From: an uncultured Prevotella sp.
GTDB taxonomy: Bacteria > Bacteroidota > Bacteroidia > Bacteroidales > Bacteroidaceae
NCBI GenBank assembly: GCA_945637645.1
Contig: CALZDK010000029.1
Coordinates: forward strand, 1-13,473
Direction of reading: 5' to 3'
DNA: 13,473 nucleotides
Of the stretch, positions 7,307-13,473 are shown piece after piece. Under the pieces are notes generated by a model, which saw nothing but the letters and a program-made list of their open reading frames with translations, was not told the DNA's origin and did no database searches. Both the position numbers and the translations under genes were made by a program. Positions within the stretch are counted from its first letter, which is position 1, and each line of letters opens with the position of its first letter.

Positions 7307-8374
7307 ATGAAAAAGACATTGATTTTTGGATTGTTGTTTGTATCGACAATGGCATTTTGCCAGACACAAATAAGCGACTACAAACCTGGGGTGACTCCCG
7401 AGGGAGCAGTGTATTTCCTGCCTAAGACTGCCATAAGGGTAGCAGTGAAAGTGGAGAAAACCACTTTTACTCCAGGAGAGTTCTGCAAATATGCCGAACG
7501 CTACTTACGCCTCGGCAACGTGCAACGCAAAGCCTCAGTCACACACCGCGTCATCGACTGCAACATAATGCCCTACGGCGAGGCTGACAAGGAGAAAGCC
7601 TTTGCCGTGAAGTTCAATGCAAAGTCATCAGCCAGCAACATAAGACTCACCGATGACGGACGTCTCGTGGCTCTAAACACAGAACCAACAGCCGAGCCGC
7701 AGTTTGCCGTATTCACGCCAGCGCCAAAGCCACAGCCGGAAAACCCGCGCGACCTCATGAGCGAGGAAATACTCTCCGCAGGTAGCACGGCAAAGATGGC
7801 AGAGCTGACGGCACGCGAAATCTACGACATACGCGAGAGCAAGAACGCACTTAACCGTGGTGAGGCAGACTTTATGCCAAAGGATGGCGAACAGCTCCGC
7901 ATCATGCTCGACAACCTCAACCGCCAAGACCGTATTCTCTCAAGCACCTTCAGCGGAACTTCCACCAAGGACACTGCCGAAGTGGTGTTCACGCTTTGTC
8001 CCGACAAAGAGATAGAACGCCAGGTTCTTTTCCGCCTCTCCAATCAACTTGGTGTGGTGGATGCCGACGACCTTTCAGGTACACCTTATTACATTAATGT
8101 GAAGGACCTCAAAACAGTGCCTGAAGAATCTGCCGACGAGGGAAAGAAAAAGAAGGAAAAGGAAGATGGCATATATGTCAATGTGCCAAGCAAGGTGGCT
8201 GTCACCATATTCCAAGGCAACACGGAAATAGCATCCGCCGAGTTCCAAGCAGGTCAGTTCGGCCACACCGAGCTCCTTAGCGGCGAACTCTTCAACAAGC
8301 GCTACACCACCCGCCTCAAGCTAAGTCCGACAACAGGCGGTGTGGAGAAACTCGACGCCGAGATGCCAAAATAA
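7307..8374 (+). CDS. DUF4831 family exported protein
   Basis: This is a 355-residue protein that I recognise as the Bacteroidetes-restricted DUF4831 family; no biochemical function is established. It has a Sec signal peptide (MKKTLIFGLLFVSTMAFC then QTQ). The cysteine before the mature end is preceded by Phe, which does not fit a lipobox, so a soluble periplasmic protein or surface-targeted export is likelier than lipidation. Recognisable family segments are YKPGVTPEGAVYFLPKTAIR, FTPGEFCKYAERYLRLGNV, MSEEILSAGSTAKMAELTAR immediately followed by EIYDIRESKNALNRGEADFM, and VDADDLSGTPYYINVKDLK. A lysine-rich stretch (GKKKKEKEDG) sits between two beta-rich portions. It is separated from nnr by 12 bp and from the next gene by 25 bp, consistent with one transcript. 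Confidence 0.85.
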   Translation: MKKTLIFGLLFVSTMAFCQTQISDYKPGVTPEGAVYFLPKTAIRVAVKVEKTTFTPGEFCKYAERYLRLGNVQRKASVTHRVIDCNIMPYGEADKEKAFAVKFNAKSSASNIRLTDDGRLVALNTEPTAEPQFAVFTPAPKPQPENPRDLMSEEILSAGSTAKMAELTAREIYDIRESKNALNRGEADFMPKDGEQLRIMLDNLNRQDRILSSTFSGTSTKDTAEVVFTLCPDKEIERQVLFRLSNQLGVVDADDLSGTPYYINVKDLKTVPEESADEGKKKKEKEDGIYVNVPSKVAVTIFQGNTEIASAEFQAGQFGHTELLSGELFNKRYTTRLKLSPTTGGVEKLDAEMPK

Positions 8375-8399
8375 AAAAAATGATAATAACTTACCGAAA

Positions 8400-9902
8400 A
8401 TGCTTAGAAAGATAAGATTGACGCTCGCCGCCGTGTTCTTCGTGGCTGTCACACTGTTGTTCCTCGACTTCACGGGCACGCTGCACCGATGGATTGGCTG
8501 GACTGCCGAGGTGCAGTTCCTTCCCGCGCTGCTCGCCATGAACGTAGTGGTAGTGGTGGCGTTGGTGGCTTTGACACTGTTTGTCGGCCGTGTATATTGC
8601 TCCGTAATATGTCCGTTGGGCGTTATGCAGGACATCATTGCCTGGTTGGGCAGACGTGGAGGCAAAAAACGCAAGAAGCGCTACGGCTACTCTCCTGAGC
8701 GCAGATGGTTGCGCTGGGGTGTGTTCGTGGCTTTCGTGGCGTGCCTCGTAGGCGGAGTGACCGTTTTGTCGTCGTTGATAGCTCCCTACAGCTCTTACGG
8801 TCGCATAGCATCAAACCTTTTCGCTCCTGTCTATCGCTGGGGCAACAACATGCTGGCATACCTTGCCGAACGCATGGACAGCTACGCTTTCTACACCACG
8901 GAGGTGTGGCTGAAATCAACGCCTACACTGATTGTTGCCGTTGCCACCTTTATTATCATTGGAGTGTTGGCATGGCGTGGCGGCAGGACATATTGCAACA
9001 CCATCTGTCCCGTTGGTACATTGCTTGGCTTCCTCTCGCGCTTCTCTTTTCTCAAGATTCATATCGACGAGACAAAGTGCAACCGCTGCGGCAAGTGCTC
9101 AAGGAAATGTAAGGCGGCATGTATCGATGGCAAACACCATGAGATAGACTATAGCCGATGTGTGATGTGCATGGACTGCTTGGAGACTTGCAAGCATGGG
9201 GCTATTTCCCTTAAAAGAAGTGAGAAACGCGATGTAACAAGTGAGAAGTGTGAGGTGAAAGGCGAAAAATGTGATAATGGGCGAAGAACGTTCATCACCG
9301 TAGCCACTTCCTTCGCTGCCTCTGCAGCCATAAATGCGCAGAAGAAGAAAGTGGACGGCGGACTGACGGTTATAGAGGACAAGGTGAAACCAAATCGTGC
9401 CACACGCATCTTGCCGCCAGGATCGTTCAGTGCACAGCATTTCGCACAACACTGCACTGCCTGCCAGTTGTGTGTCTCCGTTTGTCCCAACCAGGTGCTT
9501 CGCCCTTCTGCCGACTTAGAACACCTGATGCAGCCAGAGCTATCATACGAGCGCGGATATTGCCGCCCGGAATGTACCCGTTGCTCCGAAGTATGTCCCA
9601 CTGATGCCATTCGCCCGCTCACTGTGGCAGAGAAATCTTCCACACGAATTGGGCATGCCGTTTGGGTGAGGAAAAACTGTCTGCCAGTGACCGATGGCGT
9701 GTCGTGCGGCAACTGTGCCCGCCACTGTCCTTCTGGTGCCATCCTCATGGTGCCAATGGATGCCAACGACCCGGAGTCAATCAAGATTCCTGCGGTGAAC
9801 ACCGAACGTTGCATAGGATGCGGAGCGTGTGAAAACCTCTGTCCCGTACGTCCTTTCAGTGCAATTTATGTTGAGGGACATGAAAGACAGAGCACATATT
9901 AG
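8400..9902 (+). CDS. Membrane ferredoxin: NapH-like half fused to NapG-like half
   Basis: This is a 500-residue predicted electron-transfer protein. Residues 1-200 hold about four membrane helices (near 6-26, 41-62, 104-127, 173-193) and two CxxxCP motifs typical of NapH-like proteins (Cys67/Cys71, Cys199/Cys203). A first ferredoxin domain follows, with clusters CNRCGKCSRKC (227-237) and CVMCMDCLETC (254-264). After a repetitive linker (274-294) comes GRRTFITVATSFAASAAINA, which resembles an internal twin-arginine signal. The remaining part, NapG-like, carries four cysteine groups: CTACQLCVSVCP (352-363), CRPECTRCSEVCP (388-400), CGNCARHCP (436-444) and CIGCGACENLCP (471-482). The start at 8400 puts TM1 at the N terminus; an upstream start at 8340 would read into the DUF4831 gene. 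A likely role is carrying electrons from quinol or cytoplasmic donors outwards. The partner is unproven; the reductase gene downstream is the best candidate. Confidence 0.85.
   Translation: MLRKIRLTLAAVFFVAVTLLFLDFTGTLHRWIGWTAEVQFLPALLAMNVVVVVALVALTLFVGRVYCSVICPLGVMQDIIAWLGRRGGKKRKKRYGYSPERRWLRWGVFVAFVACLVGGVTVLSSLIAPYSSYGRIASNLFAPVYRWGNNMLAYLAERMDSYAFYTTEVWLKSTPTLIVAVATFIIIGVLAWRGGRTYCNTICPVGTLLGFLSRFSFLKIHIDETKCNRCGKCSRKCKAACIDGKHHEIDYSRCVMCMDCLETCKHGAISLKRSEKRDVTSEKCEVKGEKCDNGRRTFITVATSFAASAAINAQKKKVDGGLTVIEDKVKPNRATRILPPGSFSAQHFAQHCTACQLCVSVCPNQVLRPSADLEHLMQPELSYERGYCRPECTRCSEVCPTDAIRPLTVAEKSSTRIGHAVWVRKNCLPVTDGVSCGNCARHCPSGAILMVPMDANDPESIKIPAVNTERCIGCGACENLCPVRPFSAIYVEGHERQSTY
9219..9281 (+). 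repeat. Three imperfect 21-bp units at the NapH/NapG fusion joint
   Basis: The DNA reads as three in-frame 21-bp units, starting at 9219, 9240 and 9261. They encode SEKRDVT, SEKCEVK and GEKCDNG. The units are purine-rich GTGAGAA-like sequence, unlike the flanking ferredoxin code, and sit exactly between the two halves of the protein. I read this as a repeat-derived linker. Confidence 0.7.
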
Positions 9903-9926
9903 TGAATAATAAAAAAAAGTAAAACA

Positions 9927-9944
9927 TTAACTCCTTTAACTCCT
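9927..9944. repeat. Tandem 9-bp duplication in the intergenic gap
   Basis: TTAACTCCT is present twice in direct tandem (9927-9935 and 9936-9944) in the 58-bp gap before the reductase gene. No -7 box or terminator is evident in this gap, so the two genes probably share a transcript. Confidence 0.75.
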
Positions 9945-9960
9945 CACATTGAGAACTACA

Positions 9961-11361
9961 ATGAACAAAGACATTTCACGCCGCGACTTCCTAAAGACGG
10001 TGGGAGTGGCAGGTTTGGCAACAGCAGGTTTGGCATCGTGTGCAAACAAGAAAACCGATACGCCACACGCCTCATCCGCCAACAGCGAGATACCAAAGGA
10101 CAAAATGACCTACCGCACTTGCCACACCACGGGCGACCGAGTTTCCCTCCTTGGCTATGGCATGATGCGACTGCCTACAAAGCCGAAGTCTGGAGCGAAA
10201 GAGGGAGAGGACGAGGAAATTGACCAGGAGGCAGTGAACCGACTGGTTGACTACGCCATAGAACACGGGGTGAACTATTTCGACACCTCGCCAGCCTACT
10301 GCCGTGGTTTCTCTGAGCGTTCCACAGGCATCGCCCTGAAACGCCATCCGCGGAACAAATTCTTCGTGGCGACGAAACTGTCCAATTTCGACCCATCCAC
10401 ATGGAGCAGGGAAGCCTCGATAGAGATGTACCGCAACTCGTTCAAGGAACTGCAGGTTGACACCATAGACTATCTGCTGCTTCACGCGGTGGGAGGCGGA
10501 CGCGACGGTATGGAAGAACTCCACAAGAGGTATATTGACAACGGAGTGCTCGACTTCTTGCTCGAGGAGCGCAAGGCGGGACGAATACGCAATCTCGGAT
10601 TCTCCTACCATGGAGATATCAAGGTGTACGACTATTTGCTGTCGCAACACGACCGCTACAAGTGGGATTTCGTACAGATACAGATGAACTATCTCGACTG
10701 GAAACTCGCAAACAAGGCAAATCCAAGCGTCACTAATTCCGACTATCTCTACGGCGAACTGAAGAAACTCAACATCCCGGTAGTGATTATGGAGCCCCTG
10801 CTCGGCGGTCGTTTGGCAAAGGTGCCCGACTTTCTTGTGGCACGACTCAAGCAGCGTGAGCCTGAGCTTAGCGTGGCTTCGTGGGCTTTCCGCTTTGCCG
10901 GCACATATCCCGAAGTGCTCACTGTGCTCAGTGGCATGACCCTAATGGAACATCTGCAGGACAATCTCCGTTCCTACGCTCCTCTGAAACCTCTCACCGA
11001 CAGCGAGCTTGCCTTCCTGCAGGAGATAGCGACAGAGATGGTGGGTCTGAACACCATTCCGTGCAACGACTGCAAATACTGTATGCCTTGCCCATATGGC
11101 ATCGACATCCCAGCCAACCTTCTATACTACAACAAGTGTGTAAACGAGGGCAACGTGCCACACGAGGCTCAGGATGCAGCCTACCGCAAGTCACGCCGTG
11201 CCTTCCTCATTGGCTACGACCGTTCTGTGCCAAAGCTGCGGCAGGCAGATCATTGCATAGCCTGTGGCGAGTGCGTGTCGCATTGTCCGCAGCGCATAAA
11301 GATTCCAAGAGAGCTGCGACGCATCGACGAAATGGTGGAAAAACTGAAACGAGAGATATAA
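9961..11361 (+). CDS. Tat-exported lipoprotein: aldo/keto reductase with Fe-S C-terminal domain
   Basis: This is a 466-residue protein. The N terminus is a twin-arginine signal (SRRDFLK, residues 6-12) followed by a hydrophobic stretch and a lipobox ending LASC, with Cys27 as the lipid site, so a folded protein is probably anchored on the periplasmic face. Residues about 50-340 form an aldo/keto reductase domain; the catalytic tetrad can be placed as Asp108, Tyr113 (YFDTSPAYCRG), Lys139 (FVATKLSN) and His175 (DYLLLHAVG). The C terminus has two cysteine groups, CNDCKYCMPCP (368-378) and CIACGECVSHCP (432-443); the second is a standard 4Fe-4S motif. The ATG at 9961 is preferred over an in-frame TTG at 9949 because it starts the signal directly. 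Its substrate is unknown. It is flanked by a membrane ferredoxin and by tatA-tatC. Confidence 0.9.
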   Translation: MNKDISRRDFLKTVGVAGLATAGLASCANKKTDTPHASSANSEIPKDKMTYRTCHTTGDRVSLLGYGMMRLPTKPKSGAKEGEDEEIDQEAVNRLVDYAIEHGVNYFDTSPAYCRGFSERSTGIALKRHPRNKFFVATKLSNFDPSTWSREASIEMYRNSFKELQVDTIDYLLLHAVGGGRDGMEELHKRYIDNGVLDFLLEERKAGRIRNLGFSYHGDIKVYDYLLSQHDRYKWDFVQIQMNYLDWKLANKANPSVTNSDYLYGELKKLNIPVVIMEPLLGGRLAKVPDFLVARLKQREPELSVASWAFRFAGTYPEVLTVLSGMTLMEHLQDNLRSYAPLKPLTDSELAFLQEIATEMVGLNTIPCNDCKYCMPCPYGIDIPANLLYYNKCVNEGNVPHEAQDAAYRKSRRAFLIGYDRSVPKLRQADHCIACGECVSHCPQRIKIPRELRRIDEMVEKLKREI

Positions 11362-11364
11362 TTG

Positions 11365-11481
11365 AAGTTGACAAGTTGACGAGTTGACGAGTTATTACTC
11401 AAACTGTAGTCTTTTGGCTTGGACTACCAACTTGTCAACTCGTCAACTTGTCAACTTGTCAACTCGTCTACTCGTCAACTT
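11365..11481. repeat. Inverted arrays of an 8-bp unit forming a long hairpin before tatA
   Basis: The left arm has three 8-bp units (AAGTTGAC, AAGTTGAC, GAGTTGAC) plus a partial one from 11365. The right arm, 11429-11481, has six units of AACTYGTC type (one starting with T) and a partial. Arms 11365-11393 and 11429-11457 pair over 29 bp with a single G-U-type mismatch. Inside the loop, GTAGTC (11406-11411) and GACTAC (11422-11427) make a smaller hairpin. The structure starts 3 bp after the reductase stop codon. A terminator or attenuator, an RNA-stability hairpin, or a dispersed genomic repeat are all possible. Confidence 0.85.
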
Positions 11482-11496
11482 AAAAAAAACATAACT

Positions 11497-11688
11497 ATGA
11501 ATACAATAATCTTTATCGGCGGCATCGGATTTCAGGAAGTGCTCATCATTGCCCTGGTGGTGCTGCTGTTTTTCGGAGGCAAAAAGATTCCGGAACTTAT
11601 GAAAGGACTCGGCAAAGGAGTGCGCTCGTTCAAGGAAGGCTTGAATGAGGAGAGAAGCGAGGAAAGTGGAGAGAAGAGTGAAAAATGA
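11497..11688 (+). CDS. tatA: Sec-independent translocase subunit TatA
   Basis: TatA is the pore-forming or membrane-thinning subunit that moves folded twin-arginine proteins across the inner membrane. The 63-residue product has the family pattern: an N-terminal helix (GFQEVLIIALVVLLFF), the FGGKKIPELMKGLGKG hinge and amphipathic helix, then GVRSFKEGLNEE and a short charged tail (RSEESGEKSEK). The ATG at 11497 is chosen because the longer in-frame start at 11419 would translate the 8-bp repeat array into a non-family leader. Only one TatA/B-like gene is visible, so this system would be of the minimal TatAC type, with TatA also doing the TatB job. The stop lies 7 nt before the tatC start. Confidence 0.95.
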   Translation: MNTIIFIGGIGFQEVLIIALVVLLFFGGKKIPELMKGLGKGVRSFKEGLNEERSEESGEKSEK

Positions 11689-11695
11689 CGACTCC

Positions 11696-12478
11696 ATGAC
11701 CTTTTGGGAGCATCTCGACGTGCTTCGCTCGGCAATAGTGAGGATTATTGCCGTAGCTGTGGTGTGTGGCATTGTGGCTTTCATGTTCAAGGACGAGCTT
11801 TTCGCCATTGTTCTTGCCCCGAAAGACCAGGGATTCGTAACCTACAGGCTTCTCTTCTGTCTGTCGTCGTTGGCAGGTGGAGAATCGGCCGACGGCGGTT
11901 TCTTTGTCCAGCTCGTCAACACAGGTCTGGCGCAGCAGTTTGTCATACATGTCAAGACTGCGATGTGCTTTGGAGTCATCTGCTCCTCACCATATATCGT
12001 CTATCAGCTTTTCCGCTTTGTCTCACCGGCATTGTATGCGGCAGAGCGTCGTTATGTGGTACGAGTCGTTGGCTTTGGCTACCTTCTGTTCCTTGTGGGA
12101 GCTGCCGTTAGCTATTTCCTTGTCTTCCCGCTCACGTTCCGTTTCCTCGGCACCTATCAGGTTAGTGGCGAGGTGACGAACATGATAACCCTCGAATCCT
12201 ACATCAGCACTCTTATGACCATGACCCTCGCCATGGGCATAGTCTTTGAGATTCCTGTTCTCTCGTGGCTTTTCGCGAAATTGGGTTTTCTCTCTTCCGC
12301 TTTCATGCGCCGCTACAGGAAGCATGCCATAGTCATAATCCTTATTGTGGCTGCCGTCATCACTCCAACCTCCGATGTCTTCACACTACTTGTGGTTGCA
12401 CTGCCAATGTATCTTCTCTACGAGCTGAGCATCGTCATCGTGAGACTAAGTGTGGATAATAATAAAAACAAGCAATGA
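11696..12478 (+). CDS. tatC: Sec-independent translocase subunit TatC
   Basis: TatC is the receptor of the Tat translocon and binds the twin-arginine motif on the cytoplasmic side. From the ATG at 11696 it has 260 residues and opens FWEHLDVLRS, the usual TatC N-terminal loop; an ATG at 11645 is in frame but would lie inside tatA. Diagnostic segments are SPALYAAERRYVV (110-122, with Glu117 matching E. coli Glu103 of the signal-binding loop), FPLTFRFLGTYQV, GIVFEIPVLSWLF (Glu185, matching E. coli Glu170), and ITPTSDVFTLLVVALPMYLLYE. Six membrane segments are present. In the N-terminal loop the motif is HLDVLR rather than HLxELR, so the usual Glu is Val with an Asp one residue earlier. The stop overlaps the next start by 4 nt. 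Confidence 0.96.
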   Translation: MTFWEHLDVLRSAIVRIIAVAVVCGIVAFMFKDELFAIVLAPKDQGFVTYRLLFCLSSLAGGESADGGFFVQLVNTGLAQQFVIHVKTAMCFGVICSSPYIVYQLFRFVSPALYAAERRYVVRVVGFGYLLFLVGAAVSYFLVFPLTFRFLGTYQVSGEVTNMITLESYISTLMTMTLAMGIVFEIPVLSWLFAKLGFLSSAFMRRYRKHAIVIILIVAAVITPTSDVFTLLVVALPMYLLYELSIVIVRLSVDNNKNKQ

Positions 12479-13473
12479 AAGAAACACTAAAAAAGGTGAG
12501 TGCGTGGATGGCTTCCCACTCATCAACCTATGTAATAGCCGCAGCCATACTGGCTTTCCTCCTGCCCGAGGCGTTCGGATGGGTCAGGGGAGACGTGTCG
12601 AGCGTCATTCTCGGAATAATAATGCTCACCATGGGTCTTACCCTCTCTACGGAAGACTTCCGCATACTGTTCAGCCGTCCGTGGGACATCTTCATCGGAG
12701 CCTGCGCACAGTTCACTCTGATGCCGCTTATAGCATACGTGCTTACGCAGTTGTTTGGCCTTAATCCCTATCTCTCCATCGGCATCATACTCGTGGGATG
12801 CTGTCCCGGTGGCGTGTCGAGCAACATCATGTCGTTTCTTTGCCGTGGCGACGTGGCATTCTCCGTGGGAATGACAACCGCTTCCACCCTGTTGGCACCC
12901 TTCATGACTCCCTTGTTGGTGTGGTGGCTTGCCGACACACGCATAGAGGTTGACACACTTGGAATGTTCCGTGGCATATTGCTCATCACAATAATCCCCG
13001 TAGGAATAGGTTTCCTTGTCAACCATTATGCCAGTCGTCACCGGTGGTACGACGATGTCAGGCAGATGATGCCCGGAGTGAGTGTCACCAGCCTTGCCTT
13101 GATAGTAGGCGGAGTGGTGTCGCAGGTGAAGCCACAGCTGATGATTCACGGCATGGGGCTGTTTCTGCTCATGCTCGCCGTGGTGTTCTGCCACAACACC
13201 CTTGGCTATGTGCTTGGCTATAACGTTGGTCGCCTCTTCCGCTTCTCCCTTGCCAAGAAGCGAACCATATCCATTGAGGTAGGAATGCAGAATGCCGGTA
13301 TGGCAACAGTTCTCGCCACCGCCTTCTTCGCCAATGCCGACATTCTTGCCCGCACTCCCGAAGCCATCCTCTGCGTGGTGCCCTGTGCCATCAGTTGCGC
13401 CTATCACTCCATCTCCGGCACTGTTCTCGCCGGGCTATATGTAAGATACGACGAGAGGATGCGTCGCAAATGA
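12475..13473 (+). CDS. BASS family transporter (bile acid:sodium symporter-like)
   Basis: This is a 332-residue inner-membrane carrier with about ten helices, complete to its stop at the window edge. The family core is clear: LGIIMLTMGLTLSTEDF (46-62), then the crossover segment GCCPGGVSSNIMSFLCRGDVAFS (108-130, key residues PGG and SN), followed by TTASTLLAPFMTPLLVWW. A second such region, near 265-290 (EVGMQNAGMATVLATAFF), is the matching half. Members co-transport sodium with bile acids, pyruvate, pantothenate or other organic anions, so the substrate cannot be named from sequence. The ATG overlaps the tatC stop as ATGA, which ties its expression tightly to the Tat genes. This is structural coupling only; a functional link to the reductase is an inference. 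Confidence 0.9.
   Translation: MKETLKKVSAWMASHSSTYVIAAAILAFLLPEAFGWVRGDVSSVILGIIMLTMGLTLSTEDFRILFSRPWDIFIGACAQFTLMPLIAYVLTQLFGLNPYLSIGIILVGCCPGGVSSNIMSFLCRGDVAFSVGMTTASTLLAPFMTPLLVWWLADTRIEVDTLGMFRGILLITIIPVGIGFLVNHYASRHRWYDDVRQMMPGVSVTSLALIVGGVVSQVKPQLMIHGMGLFLLMLAVVFCHNTLGYVLGYNVGRLFRFSLAKKRTISIEVGMQNAGMATVLATAFFANADILARTPEAILCVVPCAISCAYHSISGTVLAGLYVRYDERMRRK

Noticed and set aside
9149..9814. Minus-strand open frame of 221 codons opposite the ferredoxin gene
   Set aside because: The plus strand holds evenly spaced cysteine clusters over the same stretch; the antisense product shows no domain.
11365..11481. CRISPR array
   Set aside because: The units are 8 bp, contiguous and without spacers, and the two arms are inverted relative to each other.
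11419..11496. Longer TatA start giving a leader with repeated QLVNSST
   Set aside because: The leader is only the translated 8-bp repeat array; TatA proteins begin directly with the membrane helix, as from 11497.
11645..11695. Upstream start for TatC inside tatA
   Set aside because: The extension is highly basic, overlaps tatA by 44 nt and is not TatC-like; the conserved FWEHLDVLR begins right after the 11696 start.
12523..13407. Long open frame (294 codons) on the minus strand opposite the BASS gene
   Set aside because: It is rich in His, Gly and Glu with no membrane or domain pattern, and lies wholly antisense to a clear transporter gene; the open frame follows from codon bias.

Overview
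The window looks like chromosome from a Bacteroidales bacterium, most likely Prevotella or a close relative. The evidence is family-level: a short LID-less adenylate kinase, a DUF4831 protein, weak Shine-Dalgarno sites, two promoter boxes matching the Bacteroidetes -7 consensus TAnnTTTG, and intergenic DNA rich in short tandem and inverted repeats. The genus is an inference. The layout is a minus-strand half (1-5679) and a plus-strand half (5768-13473) that diverge from one 88-bp promoter region.

Left half, read right to left: hpt (hypoxanthine phosphoribosyltransferase) and adk (adenylate kinase) form a purine salvage pair ending at a hairpin near 4509-4532. A 64-bp inverted-repeat element flanked by 8-bp direct repeats then sits directly upstream of a heavy-metal RND pump gene (czcA type). 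The pump gene overlaps by 4 nt a lipoprotein adaptor gene (czcB type) whose product seems to lack the usual C-terminal domain. No outer-membrane factor gene is present. Convergent to the adaptor gene lies a 3' remnant of oxyR, broken by a stop codon and preceded by 22-bp direct repeats at the window edge.

Right half, read left to right: nnr (bifunctional NAD(P)HX repair), a DUF4831 exported protein, then a run that looks like a self-contained Tat redox module. This run has a NapH-like membrane ferredoxin fused to a NapG-like ferredoxin with an internal twin-arginine motif, a twin-arginine lipoprotein made of an aldo/keto reductase domain and two cysteine clusters, tatA, tatC, and a BASS-family transporter that overlaps tatC by 4 nt.

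The most interesting proposal is this module. The Tat translocase is encoded beside two probable substrates. A quinone-linked or cytoplasm-linked ferredoxin could pass electrons across the membrane to an exported Fe-S aldo/keto reductase, with the BASS carrier moving a substrate or product. Several joints in the module carry different short repeats: 21-bp units at the NapH/NapG fusion point, a 9-bp duplication, and an 8-bp-unit hairpin array before tatA. The function is inferred from domains and context only.
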